Source: Gammaproteobacteria bacterium (GTDB lineage Bacteria > Pseudomonadota > Gammaproteobacteria > JACQPQ01). Taken from it: a stretch of DNA of 36,996 nucleotides. The translations under genes and the position numbers were made by a program. This document shows, in pieces, positions 8,594-16,459 of the stretch. The stretch lies in NCBI GenBank assembly GCA_016207405.1, contig JACQPQ010000023.1, forward strand, positions 1 to 36,996, written 5' to 3'. A model generated the notes under the pieces. The model ran no database searches, was not told the origin of the DNA, and worked only from the letters and a program-made list of their open reading frames with translations. Within the stretch, counting starts at the first letter, position 1. Each line of letters opens with the position of its first letter.

Positions 8594-8881
8594 CTAACGG
8601 ATAATTCTAAAATCTGGGAATTCTTGCCATTCGCATTCTTCAGAGTGCATCTCGTTTACAACCGCAGAAGGAGGACCTTGTTTTAACCAGTGCAGGAGTT
8701 GGGCAATGGAGGATTGTGAGCCACAAGCCATTACTTCCACACGGAGATCGGGGCAATTTTTCACCCAGCCTGTCAGACCGAGGCGAACGGCTTCTTGTTC
8801 AGTGTGTGCTCGAAAATAAACGCCCTGAACATGGCCGGTTATAAAAGCATGAATACAAATTTTGTTTTTGGAAAATAACAT
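8594..8881 (-). CDS. acyP: Acylphosphatase
   Basis: This 95-residue small alpha/beta enzyme hydrolyses acyl phosphates. Both signatures are present: GHVQGVYFR with the phosphate-binding Arg24, and GWVKN with the catalytic Asn42. Length is normal (about 90-100). The start codon is only 6 bases from the divergent start of the next gene, so each gene's promoter must overlap the other's coding region or lie within it, unless a downstream start is used. Convergent with kdsB across a repeat-rich 150-bp gap. Confidence 0.95.
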   Translation of the reverse strand: MLFSKNKICIHAFITGHVQGVYFRAHTEQEAVRLGLTGWVKNCPDLRVEVMACGSQSSIAQLLHWLKQGPPSAVVNEMHSEECEWQEFPDFRIIR

Positions 8882-8887
8882 AACTGC

Positions 8888-9586
8888 ATGATCCCAGAAC
8901 CCTCTTTACAACGACTTACTATCCAACAATACGAACGCCTGATCAAGAATTCTGAAATATTATCCGGTGGCATTGAACGTCCAAAAGTGTTTCGTGACAG
9001 ATCCGGCGATGTTTGGAAAATTTTTCGCCGAAGAAGAAGACTGACTTCTGATCTATGGCGCCCTTATGCCTTTCGTTTTATAAGAAATGCTGAAGTGCTT
9101 CAAAAACGAGGCATTTCGACAGTCAAAATAAAAGGGCTTTACGAAACCCCTCATACCGAGCACTGGAAAATAGTCCACTATGGTTACCTTGAAGGGATTC
9201 CATTTGAAGATTTACCCTTTTTTGAGCAAAGAGGGTTTGAAGCGCTTGCGAGATGGGTTGCACAATTACATCAAAAAGGAATTTACTTCCGTTCTCTTCA
9301 TTTAAAGAATATTCTATGGCAATTGAAAGCAGAGCAATTTGCCTTGGTGGATGTTTCTGATATGGCGTGCTTTCCTAAATCTCTTGGTGTATGGAGGCGA
9401 GCACGCAATTTCAAGGCGTTGTTTAGGAGGCCACAAGACGCCCACAAACTTCAGAAATTTGGAACCCTGAAATTTATAGAGGCATACTGTGATGAAGCAA
9501 AACTGTCCGGCATTCGCGAAAAGGTTTTTTTGTACCTTTTGGCGTTATACAATCGGGGAATACTAAAAAAAGGAGAACTCAAATGA
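8888..9586 (+). CDS. WaaP/InaA-like kinase-fold protein ('toluene tolerance' family)
   Basis: The 232-residue cytoplasmic protein resembles lipopolysaccharide-kinase-like proteins often annotated 'toluene tolerance' in pseudomonads. Recognisable blocks are VWKIFRRRRRLTSDLWRPYA, LARWVAQLHQKGIYFRSLHLKNIL and FALVDVSDM. In protein-kinase terms SLHLKN replaces the usual HxDxxxxN loop, so the catalytic Asp is absent from its normal position; VDVSD may be the metal-binding segment. The role is probably phosphorylation or trafficking of an envelope lipid, but this is inferred from family and from nearness to lpxK/kdsB. The stop overlaps the next gene (ATGA). Confidence 0.75.
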   Translation: MIPEPSLQRLTIQQYERLIKNSEILSGGIERPKVFRDRSGDVWKIFRRRRRLTSDLWRPYAFRFIRNAEVLQKRGISTVKIKGLYETPHTEHWKIVHYGYLEGIPFEDLPFFEQRGFEALARWVAQLHQKGIYFRSLHLKNILWQLKAEQFALVDVSDMACFPKSLGVWRRARNFKALFRRPQDAHKLQKFGTLKFIEAYCDEAKLSGIREKVFLYLLALYNRGILKKGELK

Positions 9587-9999
9587 CACACATTAAATAT
9601 TTAGGCGCCCTTTTGATAGGGTTTATTATGGTACTCTGCGTTTCCTGCGCAAAAGAAAAGGAAGGCCCAGTGAGCGGAAAGCAACAAACGATAAAGGTAG
9701 AATTGCAAGCACCCGATACCACCTGGGGCATAGAAATACAAAATGTCTATCAAGTGAATAATGAGTTATGGGTCATATCAGCGTTGAAGCAACTGCCGGG
9801 CGAAGTGTTAGGGGCAATGGTGATTACTCCAGTTTTTGACCAAGTGGTCGTTCCCGTTTCTTCTGAAACCGTGAAGTATTTTATACTCGGCAAAACTTGG
9901 AATTGGGAAAACGCAGAGCCTTATACTTTTATTCAGAGTGTAGAAGAAATTAAAGATGATCTGAAAGACGCAAAAACCATAGAATTTACACGATCATGA
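9583..9999 (+). CDS. Putative lipoprotein of unknown function
   Basis: This 138-residue protein has a lipoprotein-like signal: a basic start, a hydrophobic stretch (about 6-20), then LCVSC with the candidate lipidated Cys at about residue 22. Cys at -3 is atypical for a lipobox, so lipidation is likely but not certain. The rest is a small acidic/beta-rich domain with no motif I recognise. An AGGAGAA site precedes the start. The gene overlaps both its neighbours by ATGA (kinase-like gene and gltX), so it appears to be co-translated with them. Confidence 0.75.
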   Translation: MTHIKYLGALLIGFIMVLCVSCAKEKEGPVSGKQQTIKVELQAPDTTWGIEIQNVYQVNNELWVISALKQLPGEVLGAMVITPVFDQVVVPVSSETVKYFILGKTWNWENAEPYTFIQSVEEIKDDLKDAKTIEFTRS

Positions 10000-11408
10000 T
10001 CCGAACTCGCTTTGCTCCCAGCCCAACCGGTCACCTACATTTAGGCAGCGCCCGGGTTGCTCTTTTTTGCTGGCTGGTGGCCATGAGCGAGAAAGGAGAA
10101 TTCTGGTTAAGGATTGAAGATACCGATCCCGAGCGTTCCCAAGAAATTTTTACCCAGTCTATTATTGAAAGTTTAAACTGGCTGGGTTTAGATTTTAAAG
10201 GGCCCATTTATCAGAGTAAACGCCTAGAATATTATCAAAAAACAGTTCAAACCTTTTTGTCCAAAGGCTTGGCTTATAAATGTTATTGCTCCCGCGAGCG
10301 GTTGCAAGCGCTCCGAGAACAACAAACAGCCAGAAAAGAAAAGCCTCGATATGATGGCCATTGTCGAGAGCTGGCCGCCTCAAAAACACCGTCTCAGGGT
10401 TCTTATGTGATACGGTTTAAAACCCCACTCGACGGAACTGTTCAGTTTGAAGATCTCATCCACGGGCTCCTTTCGGTCAACAATGCAGAGCTCGATGATC
10501 TGATTATCGCGCGAGAAGGTGGTTTTCCCACTTATAATTTTGCTGCTGTTCTGGATGATCTCGACATGAAAATTACGCAGGTTATTCGGGGAGACGACCA
10601 TCTCACCAATACCTTCCGACAAGTCCATATTTTTAAAGCGTTGGGCGCGCCTCTTCCCACTTATGTACATATTCCCATGATCTTAGGCAAAGACGGCGGG
10701 CGGTTGTCTAAACGGCATGGGGCAACGAGCATTTTAGAATACCGTCAAGCGGGATATCTTCCCGATGCTTTACTCAATTATTTGGCTCGCCTGGGGTGGG
10801 CACATGGAGACCAAGAAGTTTTTACGCGACAAGAACTGATTGAGTTTTTTGACATCCACAAAGTTCAGAAATCTGCGGCCACTTTTAACCCAGAAAAACT
10901 CCTATGGATTAATCAGCAGCATTTGAAAAATACCGATCCTAAAATTCTATCTAAACATCTTTTGTGGCACTTTTCTCAAATGGGGATCGATAGTAAAAAT
11001 GGCCCGCCTTTAGAGGACGTACTTCTTGCCCAACGAGAGCGGGGGAAAACGCTCCAAGAAGTTGCTGATAAAAGCCGCTATTTTTATCAAGATCTGGTTA
11101 CCTATGATTCCAAAGCGGCCTCTTTACATTTAACAGCGAACCGACTACCGGCTTTTAAAACATTGTTCACTCTGTTGTCAGACTTAAGCCACTGGGAAGA
11201 ATCCATTTTGCATAAGACTCTTTTAGAGGCAGCTTCTACCTCTGCCCTCACCCTAGGAGAACTCGCTGGCCCCCTTCGTGTTGCTATGACAGGGGACACG
11301 GTCTCTCCTCCTATTGGCACGACTCTCAGTGTAATTGGAAAAGCTAGGGTGTTGCTTCGTCTTGAAAAAGCCATTCTTTTTTTAGAAGAGAAGCATTTGG
11401 CAAGCTAA
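9996..11408 (+). CDS. gltX: Glutamyl-tRNA synthetase
   Basis: This 470-residue class I aminoacyl-tRNA synthetase charges tRNA-Glu. The HIGH motif appears as PTGHLHLGSAR near the start and KMSKS as GGRLSKRHG. A zinc-type Cys cluster (CYCSRERL ... YDGHC) lies at about 100-125. Length is typical of bacterial GluRS. Start ATG 9996 overlaps the lipoprotein stop (ATGA). It is convergent with fumC, with an inverted-repeat terminator-like structure between them. Confidence 0.96.
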   Translation: MIRTRFAPSPTGHLHLGSARVALFCWLVAMSEKGEFWLRIEDTDPERSQEIFTQSIIESLNWLGLDFKGPIYQSKRLEYYQKTVQTFLSKGLAYKCYCSRERLQALREQQTARKEKPRYDGHCRELAASKTPSQGSYVIRFKTPLDGTVQFEDLIHGLLSVNNAELDDLIIAREGGFPTYNFAAVLDDLDMKITQVIRGDDHLTNTFRQVHIFKALGAPLPTYVHIPMILGKDGGRLSKRHGATSILEYRQAGYLPDALLNYLARLGWAHGDQEVFTRQELIEFFDIHKVQKSAATFNPEKLLWINQQHLKNTDPKILSKHLLWHFSQMGIDSKNGPPLEDVLLAQRERGKTLQEVADKSRYFYQDLVTYDSKAASLHLTANRLPAFKTLFTLLSDLSHWEESILHKTLLEAASTSALTLGELAGPLRVAMTGDTVSPPIGTTLSVIGKARVLLRLEKAILFLEEKHLAS

Positions 11409-11470
11409 GGGCTGTTTTATTCAACTTCCACTAACTTGTGATACAAGCCTTCAATTTCATCCAAATAAAT

Positions 11471-11539
11471 AGGGGTAAGGGATAAGAGATGTGATAGTCT
11501 GTGTCTCCTGTTATCCCTTATCACTTTTCCCTTACCCCT
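11471..11539. terminator. Inverted GGGGTAAGGGA repeat between gltX and fumC
   Basis: Arms AGGGGTAAGGGATAAG (11471-11486) and CTTTTCCCTTACCCCT (11524-11539) pair with one mismatch around a 37-base loop; the loop contains further pairing. It serves the ends of two convergent genes and could be a bidirectional terminator. The right arm encodes the last codons of fumC (minus strand). The repeat motif matches that at 8423-8464. Confidence 0.55.
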
Positions 11540-12926
11540 TACCAATCATATTTTCAGGACTAACGGTTTTATCAAATGCTTCTGCCGTACATGCGGACAG
11601 TGCGAGGGCTGCCTCTCGCAAAGTCAGATTTTTATGATGAGCATATTTTGCAATTTCAGCCGCTTTGTCATACCCAACCAGGGGAGTAAGGGAGGTTACC
11701 AACATCAAAGAATGGTTAAGGTGCTGACGAATACGTTCTGGGTTGACGGCGATGCCGCACACACAATTTGCCTCAAAGGAAAGACAGGCATCTCCTGCTA
11801 AGCGGATAGAATTGAGTAGATTAAATAGAATAACGGGCTTATAGACGTTCAGCTCCAAATGACCGCTTCCGCCTGCAACGTTGATAGTGACATCATTGCC
11901 GATAATTTGTGCAGCGACCATCGTAACCGCCTCACACTGGGTGGGATTCACTTTGCCGGGCATAATCGAACTACCCGGTTCATTTTCAGGGAGCGTAATT
12001 TCCCCTAAGCCACATCGAGGGCCGGATGCCAGCAAACGGATATCATTCGCTATTTTCATCAGTGCACAGGCCAGTGTTTTAAGCGCGCCACTTACTGCAA
12101 CCAGCGGTTCGTGTCCGGCAAGGGCCGCAAACTTATTAGGGGCAGAAGTAAAGGGAAATCCAGAAAGTCTTGAAATCGTCGCCGCCACTTTTTCTCCAAA
12201 AAAAGGCGGAGCATTAAGGCCGGTACCGACTGCGGTTCCTCCTAAAGCAAGGGGCAGTAAATCTTGGGTTGTCCTTTCAAGATTTGAAAAAGCATAAGCG
12301 AGTTGTGCTGCATAGCCTGAAAACTCCTGCCCTAACGTAAGCGGCGTCGCATCTTGGAGATGGGTACGTCCTATCTTGATGATTTTTGAGAAGGCGCTCG
12401 CCTTTTCTTCAAAGGCTTTTTTTAATTTTAAAAGGTTCGGCAGAAGATGGGAGATCACCCGCTCATAGGCAGCAATATGCATCACCGTTGGAAAGGCATC
12501 ATTAGAAGACTGGCTTTTATTCACATCGTCGTTAGGATGAACGGGTACCTTAGAGCCCAACTTCCCGCCCGCAAGTTCAATAGCTCGGTTTGCAATCACC
12601 TCATTAGCATTCATGTTAGTTTGAGTGCCAGAGCCGGTTTGCCAAACAACGAGTGGGAAATGCTCATCCCATTTTCCGCTCATGACTTCATCGGCGGCTT
12701 TTTGTATCCATAGGTTTTTTTGCTTATCGAGCACACCCAGTTCGGTATTGGTAATGGCGGCTGCCTTTTTGACAAGGCCAAGACTCCAGATAACTTCCCG
12801 TGGGAAACGCTCCCCTCCAATTTTAAAATTCTGAAGGCTTCGAGCAGTTTGGGCACCATAATAACGGTCTTGCGGAACTTCTAGAGCCCCCATGCTATCG
12901 GTTTCAGTTCGTGTAGATTGTTTCAT
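11532..12926 (-). CDS. fumC: Fumarate hydratase, class II
   Basis: This TCA-cycle enzyme interconverts fumarate and malate without an iron-sulfur cluster. It carries [29 protein letters not shown] and the superfamily signature [11 protein letters not shown]. An open frame extends to 13031, adding 35 residues, but class II fumarases start directly before [14 protein letters not shown], so ATG 12926 is preferred; from there the product is 464 residues, the usual size. Neither start has a good Shine-Dalgarno sequence. The last residues (IGKG) come from a GGTAAGGGGTAAG repeat, suggesting the original 3' end was changed by it. Confidence 0.95.
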   Translation of the reverse strand: MKQSTRTETDSMGALEVPQDRYYGAQTARSLQNFKIGGERFPREVIWSLGLVKKAAAITNTELGVLDKQKNLWIQKAADEVMSGKWDEHFPLVVWQTGSGTQTNMNANEVIANRAIELAGGKLGSKVPVHPNDDVNKSQSSNDAFPTVMHIAAYERVISHLLPNLLKLKKAFEEKASAFSKIIKIGRTHLQDATPLTLGQEFSGYAAQLAYAFSNLERTTQDLLPLALGGTAVGTGLNAPPFFGEKVAATISRLSGFPFTSAPNKFAALAGHEPLVAVSGALKTLACALMKIANDIRLLASGPRCGLGEITLPENEPGSSIMPGKVNPTQCEAVTMVAAQIIGNDVTINVAGGSGHLELNVYKPVILFNLLNSIRLAGDACLSFEANCVCGIAVNPERIRQHLNHSLMLVTSLTPLVGYDKAAEIAKYAHHKNLTLREAALALSACTAEAFDKTVSPENMIGKG

Positions 12927-13209
12927 AGTTGTGGAAGGAATGTAGATTTTGATGTGTAATCCCATCGCATTATAAGCGCGGTTTATACAACCAACAAATG
13001 TTTTAAAAAATAAGCGGGTAGCATACTTCATTTCCTATTCCACAAACGCTTAACTGAACCTTCTAGTACTCTGATCCCAATGATTCACTCCTTTAAATTT
13101 TGGGCTGGATTAAACTAGAATGGGATTAATGGTTGTCGTGTTAAAATATAAGAAAAACCTTGTCGTTGCTTTGGCACGCATTTTTTTGATTGTATTTTAA
13201 GGATAGACC

Positions 13210-13479
13210 ATGCCAATTATTTCTATGTTTTATGGTGTTGTGATTCGAATGTTTCATTTTGATGATAAGAAGCATCATGCACCACATATTCATGTTGTGT
13301 ACCAGAATTATGGGGTTGTGATTGCCATACCCAGTGGCAAGGTTTTAGATGGAAAGATTCCAAAAGGAAAAATGAAATTGGTTCAAGCATGGATAGAATT
13401 ACATCAAGATGAATTGATGGCGGATTGGGAATTAGCAAAGAACGGTGAAGAAGTATTTAAAATTAAACCATTAAAATAA
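13210..13479 (+). CDS. DUF4160 family protein
   Basis: This 89-residue protein has the DUF4160 pattern MPIISMFYGVVIRMF, then HHAPHIHVVYQ and a C-terminal WIELHQDELMADWELA segment. These genes usually precede a DUF2442 gene, as here with a 4-bp gap, and the pair is often suspected to be a toxin-antitoxin-like module; the function is not established. An AAGGA site lies 7-11 bases before the ATG. It is the first gene of a two-gene unit divergent from fumC. Confidence 0.88.
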   Translation: MPIISMFYGVVIRMFHFDDKKHHAPHIHVVYQNYGVVIAIPSGKVLDGKIPKGKMKLVQAWIELHQDELMADWELAKNGEEVFKIKPLK

Positions 13480-13483
13480 AATC

Positions 13484-13807
13484 ATGGCATTTATGACCCC
13501 TAACGTGCATACAGTAGAACCAAAAACTAACTATGTTTTAAGAGTTGAATTCGAGAATGGCGAAGTCTGCGATTTTGATGTCACGCCTTATCTGGACAAG
13601 GGAATTTTTAAAGAATTAAAAAATAAACGTTATTTTAATCAGGTAAAAGTCATTCCATATGGTGTTGAATGGCCTCATCAACAAGATCTCAGTGCAGATA
13701 CCTTGTACATAACAGGTTCAAAACGTAAAAAAGTGAGGGCTCACATAGGACGCAACACGCAAAAAACGCTATTGCGCCCTATGCGGGCTATTTCTTTTCG
13801 TAAATAA
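13484..13807 (+). CDS. DUF2442 family protein with basic C-terminal tail
   Basis: Residues about 6-75 are a typical DUF2442 domain ([35 protein letters not shown]). After that comes a basic tail of about 30 residues rich in Lys and Arg that I do not recognise from the family. The tail extends over the last 20 bases of the convergent cold-shock gene, so it may be a read-through extension after loss of an earlier stop. Translated with the DUF4160 gene just upstream. Confidence 0.8.
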   Translation: MAFMTPNVHTVEPKTNYVLRVEFENGEVCDFDVTPYLDKGIFKELKNKRYFNQVKVIPYGVEWPHQQDLSADTLYITGSKRKKVRAHIGRNTQKTLLRPMRAISFRK

Positions 13808-14009
13808 TGTCAGGCACAACCTGAATGGCTTGTAAGCCCTTGTTTTTTTTCTCAATGTTAAAGGTGACAGCCTGTCCTTGGACTAATGTCTTAAATCCTT
13901 CGGATTGAATGGCAGAATAGTGGACAAAAATATCGTCCCTTCCATTTTCAGGCTCAATGAAGCCAAATCCTTTCAACTGGTTAAACCACTTAACTTTCCC
14001 TTTGAGCAT
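13788..14009 (-). CDS. Cold-shock domain protein (CspA family)
   Basis: This 73-residue single-stranded nucleic-acid-binding protein acts as an RNA chaperone. RNP1 (KGFGFIEPE) and RNP2 (DIFVHYSAI) are intact. ATG 14009 was chosen because it begins [10 protein letters not shown], the normal family start; upstream codons in frame are leader sequence. The ribosome-binding site is duplicated: AAGGGGAACC occurs twice in tandem directly before the start. Its 3' end overlaps the DUF2442 gene on the other strand by 20 bases. The leader to 14197 is about 190 bases and AT-rich, shared with the divergent nrdD promoter. Confidence 0.94.
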   Translation of the reverse strand: MLKGKVKWFNQLKGFGFIEPENGRDDIFVHYSAIQSEGFKTLVQGQAVTFNIEKKNKGLQAIQVVPDIIYEKK

Positions 14010-14197
14010 ACGGTTCCCCTTGGTTCCCCTTAAATAGTTAAATTTTTTCTGATCGAGAACTGAAAAGATTATATAGTCTCGTTTAGAAAGTAGACACAAT
14101 TTTTTGCCGAATTCAAAGTCAAGTTATTAAAAACTTGCACTATAAACGAGTATTCTGCTAAAAAGATAAGAAGCGGATAGAATCTTTTTGAGCACCT

Positions 14198-16291
14198 ATG
14201 GACCCCATTTTGAACCAAACAGAACATAGCGAAGCCTCTTTATCTTTACCCGTTCATGTTATCAAGCGCCATGGCGGGCGTGTACCTTTTGATTCGCATA
14301 AAATTAAAAATGCGATTTTAAAGGCAGGACAGGCAAGCGGTGAGTTTTCTGAAGAAGACGCCAGGCGACTGACGGCACAAGTATTAAAAGTATTATCCCA
14401 TCGTTTTGTCAGAGACCAAGAACCCCCTCCGATTGAATCCATACAGGATATTGTTGAGCAAACCCTCATTCAAGCCGATTTCTTTAAAACAGCACGCGCT
14501 TATATTGTCTATCGAGAGCAACATAAGAAATTACGACAGGATAAACGCACCCTTGTCGATGTGGTTGCTTCAGTCAACGAGTATTTAAATCGCAGTGACT
14601 GGCGAGTCAATGCCAATGCTAATCAAGGATATTCCTTAGGAGGATTGGTTTTAAATGTTTCTGGGAAAGTGGTTGCCAATTATTGGCTCAATCATGTCTA
14701 TACGCCCGAAATTGGACAAGCGCACCGCAACGCAGACTTTCATATTCATGATCTCGACATGCTTTCAGGGTACTGTGCGGGGTGGTCGCTGCGTTCTCTT
14801 TTGGCAGAGGGGTTAAATGGCATTCCGGGAAAAGTGGATGCTGATCCGCCAAAACATCTTTCCAGTGCGGTGGGTCAAATCGTCAATTTTTTAGGTACTT
14901 TGCAGAATGAGTGGGCGGGTGCCCAAGCCTTTAGTTCTTTTGATACTTACATGGCGCCTTTCATACGAAAGGATAAACTTAACTACTCTGCAGTCAAACA
15001 AGGCATTCAAGAATTAATTTACAATCTGAACGTACCTTCTCGGTGGGGCACTCAAACACCCTTTACCAATTTAACGTTCGATTGGGTATGCCCAGACGAT
15101 TTAAAAAACCAAATTCCCGTTATTGCGGGAGAAGAAATGTCTTTTTCTTATGGCGAGTTGCAAGAAGAAATGAACCTTATCAACCGAGCCTATATTGAAG
15201 TAATGGTCACAGGAGACGCCAAAGGGAGAGTATTCACGTTTCCGATCCCCACTTATAACATGACAAAAGATTTTGATTGGGAGGGTCCTAATACAGATTT
15301 ACTCTTTGAAATGACGGCCAAATACGGGTTGCCCTATTTTCAAAATTTTATTAACTCAGAATTGCAGCCTAATATGATCCGCTCAATGTGCTGTCGGTTA
15401 CAGCTTGACTTAAGGGAACTTTTAAAACGTGGAAATGGTCTTTTTGGTTCAGCAGAGCAGACAGGCTCTATTGGGGTTGTTACCATCAACTGCGCGCGCT
15501 TAGGCTACAATTACTGCAAAGATGAACCCGGTTTATATCGGCGGCTAGACGAGTTACTGGAGCTAGCTAAAAATAGTGTGGAAATAAAACGCAAAGTCAT
15601 TCAAAGGTTGATGGATGATAAGTTATTTCCTTATACCAAACGGTACTTAGGGACGCTCCGAAATCATTTTTCCACGATTGGTGTAAATGGAATGAATGAA
15701 ATGATTCGGAATTTTACGTCTGATCAAGAAGACATTACGACTTCATTTGGCCATACTTTTGCTTGCCGATTGCTGGACCATGTTCGCGATAAAATGATTA
15801 TCTTTCAAGAAGAAACTGGGCATTTGTACAACTTGGAAGCGACGCCTGCTGAAGGGACCACCTACCGTTTTGCCAAAGAAGACGGGAAACGTTTCCCAGG
15901 AATTTTACAGGCGGGAACGGAAAAGAAGCCTTATTATACAAACTCTTCCCAACTCCCTGTTGGATTCACGAGTGATCCATTTGAAGCTTTGGAAAAACAA
16001 GAAGCGCTTCAAAAAAGGTATACGGGAGGCACCGTACTTCATTTATATATGGAGGAACGCATTTCGGGTGCTGCCGCGTGCAAAAAACTGGTGAAGCGTG
16101 CGTTGGAAGGATTTCGTATTCCTTACATTACCATAACGCCAACATTTTCTATTTGTCCAAAACATGGATACTTGAAGGGAGAGCACACGTTCTGCCCTCT
16201 TTGTGATGAAGAACTTATCATACAAAAACAACAAAAAAGCAAGGAGACAGCCCATGCAAAAACAAAAACCCCCTGTCACGTTGAAGGATGA
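14198..16291 (+). CDS. nrdD: Anaerobic (class III) ribonucleoside-triphosphate reductase, main subunit lacking the glycyl-radical tail
   Basis: The 697-residue enzyme reduces NTPs to dNTPs without oxygen. Residues about 20-110 form an ATP-cone (HGGRVPFDSHKIKNAIL). The barrel includes HNADFHIHDLD-like RNADFHIHDLD, the Cys pair of SMCCRL and GSIGVVTINCARLGY. The C-terminal zinc site is present (ICPKHGYL ... FCPLCDEE). The RVxGY glycyl-radical loop that should follow is missing: the frame runs 25 residues past the zinc site and stops at 16291. The loop is encoded in the +1 frame by the overlapping small gene at 16254-16421. No activase gene (nrdG) follows in this window. Confidence 0.93.
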   Translation: MDPILNQTEHSEASLSLPVHVIKRHGGRVPFDSHKIKNAILKAGQASGEFSEEDARRLTAQVLKVLSHRFVRDQEPPPIESIQDIVEQTLIQADFFKTARAYIVYREQHKKLRQDKRTLVDVVASVNEYLNRSDWRVNANANQGYSLGGLVLNVSGKVVANYWLNHVYTPEIGQAHRNADFHIHDLDMLSGYCAGWSLRSLLAEGLNGIPGKVDADPPKHLSSAVGQIVNFLGTLQNEWAGAQAFSSFDTYMAPFIRKDKLNYSAVKQGIQELIYNLNVPSRWGTQTPFTNLTFDWVCPDDLKNQIPVIAGEEMSFSYGELQEEMNLINRAYIEVMVTGDAKGRVFTFPIPTYNMTKDFDWEGPNTDLLFEMTAKYGLPYFQNFINSELQPNMIRSMCCRLQLDLRELLKRGNGLFGSAEQTGSIGVVTINCARLGYNYCKDEPGLYRRLDELLELAKNSVEIKRKVIQRLMDDKLFPYTKRYLGTLRNHFSTIGVNGMNEMIRNFTSDQEDITTSFGHTFACRLLDHVRDKMIIFQEETGHLYNLEATPAEGTTYRFAKEDGKRFPGILQAGTEKKPYYTNSSQLPVGFTSDPFEALEKQEALQKRYTGGTVLHLYMEERISGAAACKKLVKRALEGFRIPYITITPTFSICPKHGYLKGEHTFCPLCDEELIIQKQQKSKETAHAKTKTPCHVEG

Positions 16292-16421
16292 AGAGCGTCA
16301 AAAATGTGAGGTTTGGACTCGCGTTATGGGATATCATCGCCCGGTTTCAGAATTTAATTTAGGAAAACAGGCAGAACATGAAGAGCGATGTCATTTTAAG
16401 GAGCCTTGTCGGCCGGACTAA
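16254..16421 (+). CDS. Separate glycyl-radical domain of class III ribonucleotide reductase
   Basis: This 55-residue ORF contains CEVWTRVMGYHRPVSEFN, the glycyl-radical loop of NrdD, with the radical Gly at residue 26 (RVMGY). It overlaps the nrdD 3' end by 38 bases in the +1 frame. It has its own strong ribosome-binding site, AAGGAG (16241-16246), 7 nt before ATG 16254, so independent initiation with coupling to nrdD translation is more likely than frameshifting. Together the two proteins supply all expected NrdD parts: ATP-cone, barrel, zinc site and radical loop. I have a vague memory of short NrdD-annotated proteins in other proteobacteria, so this may be a lineage trait rather than a recent mutation. 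Confidence 0.87.
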   Translation: MQKQKPPVTLKDEERQKCEVWTRVMGYHRPVSEFNLGKQAEHEERCHFKEPCRPD

Positions 16422-16459
16422 GCGGTAGGCCTAAGCGCTCGGCGTGGCCGGCTGCTTTA

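Noticed and set aside
12927-13031. 35-residue N-terminal extension of FumC (possible targeting sequence)
   Set aside because: Family members start at the TRTETDS region; the extension has no signal-peptide cleavage pattern and no ribosome-binding site at good spacing.
14010-14197. NrdR box upstream of nrdD
   Set aside because: A GATTATATAGTC-like sequence is present, but it lacks the paired ACAC/GTGT edges and the tandem arrangement expected of NrdR sites.
16228-16260. Programmed frameshift at the A AAA AAG-like run to join nrdD with its glycyl-radical ORF
   Set aside because: The run is not in the phase needed for -1 slippage, and the required change is +1. A good independent AAGGAG site and ATG 16254 explain expression better.
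16422-16459. GC-rich segment after the glycyl-radical ORF as a terminator
   Set aside because: It contains CTAAGCG direct repeats and a TAGGCCTA palindrome but no stable stem followed by a T-run.
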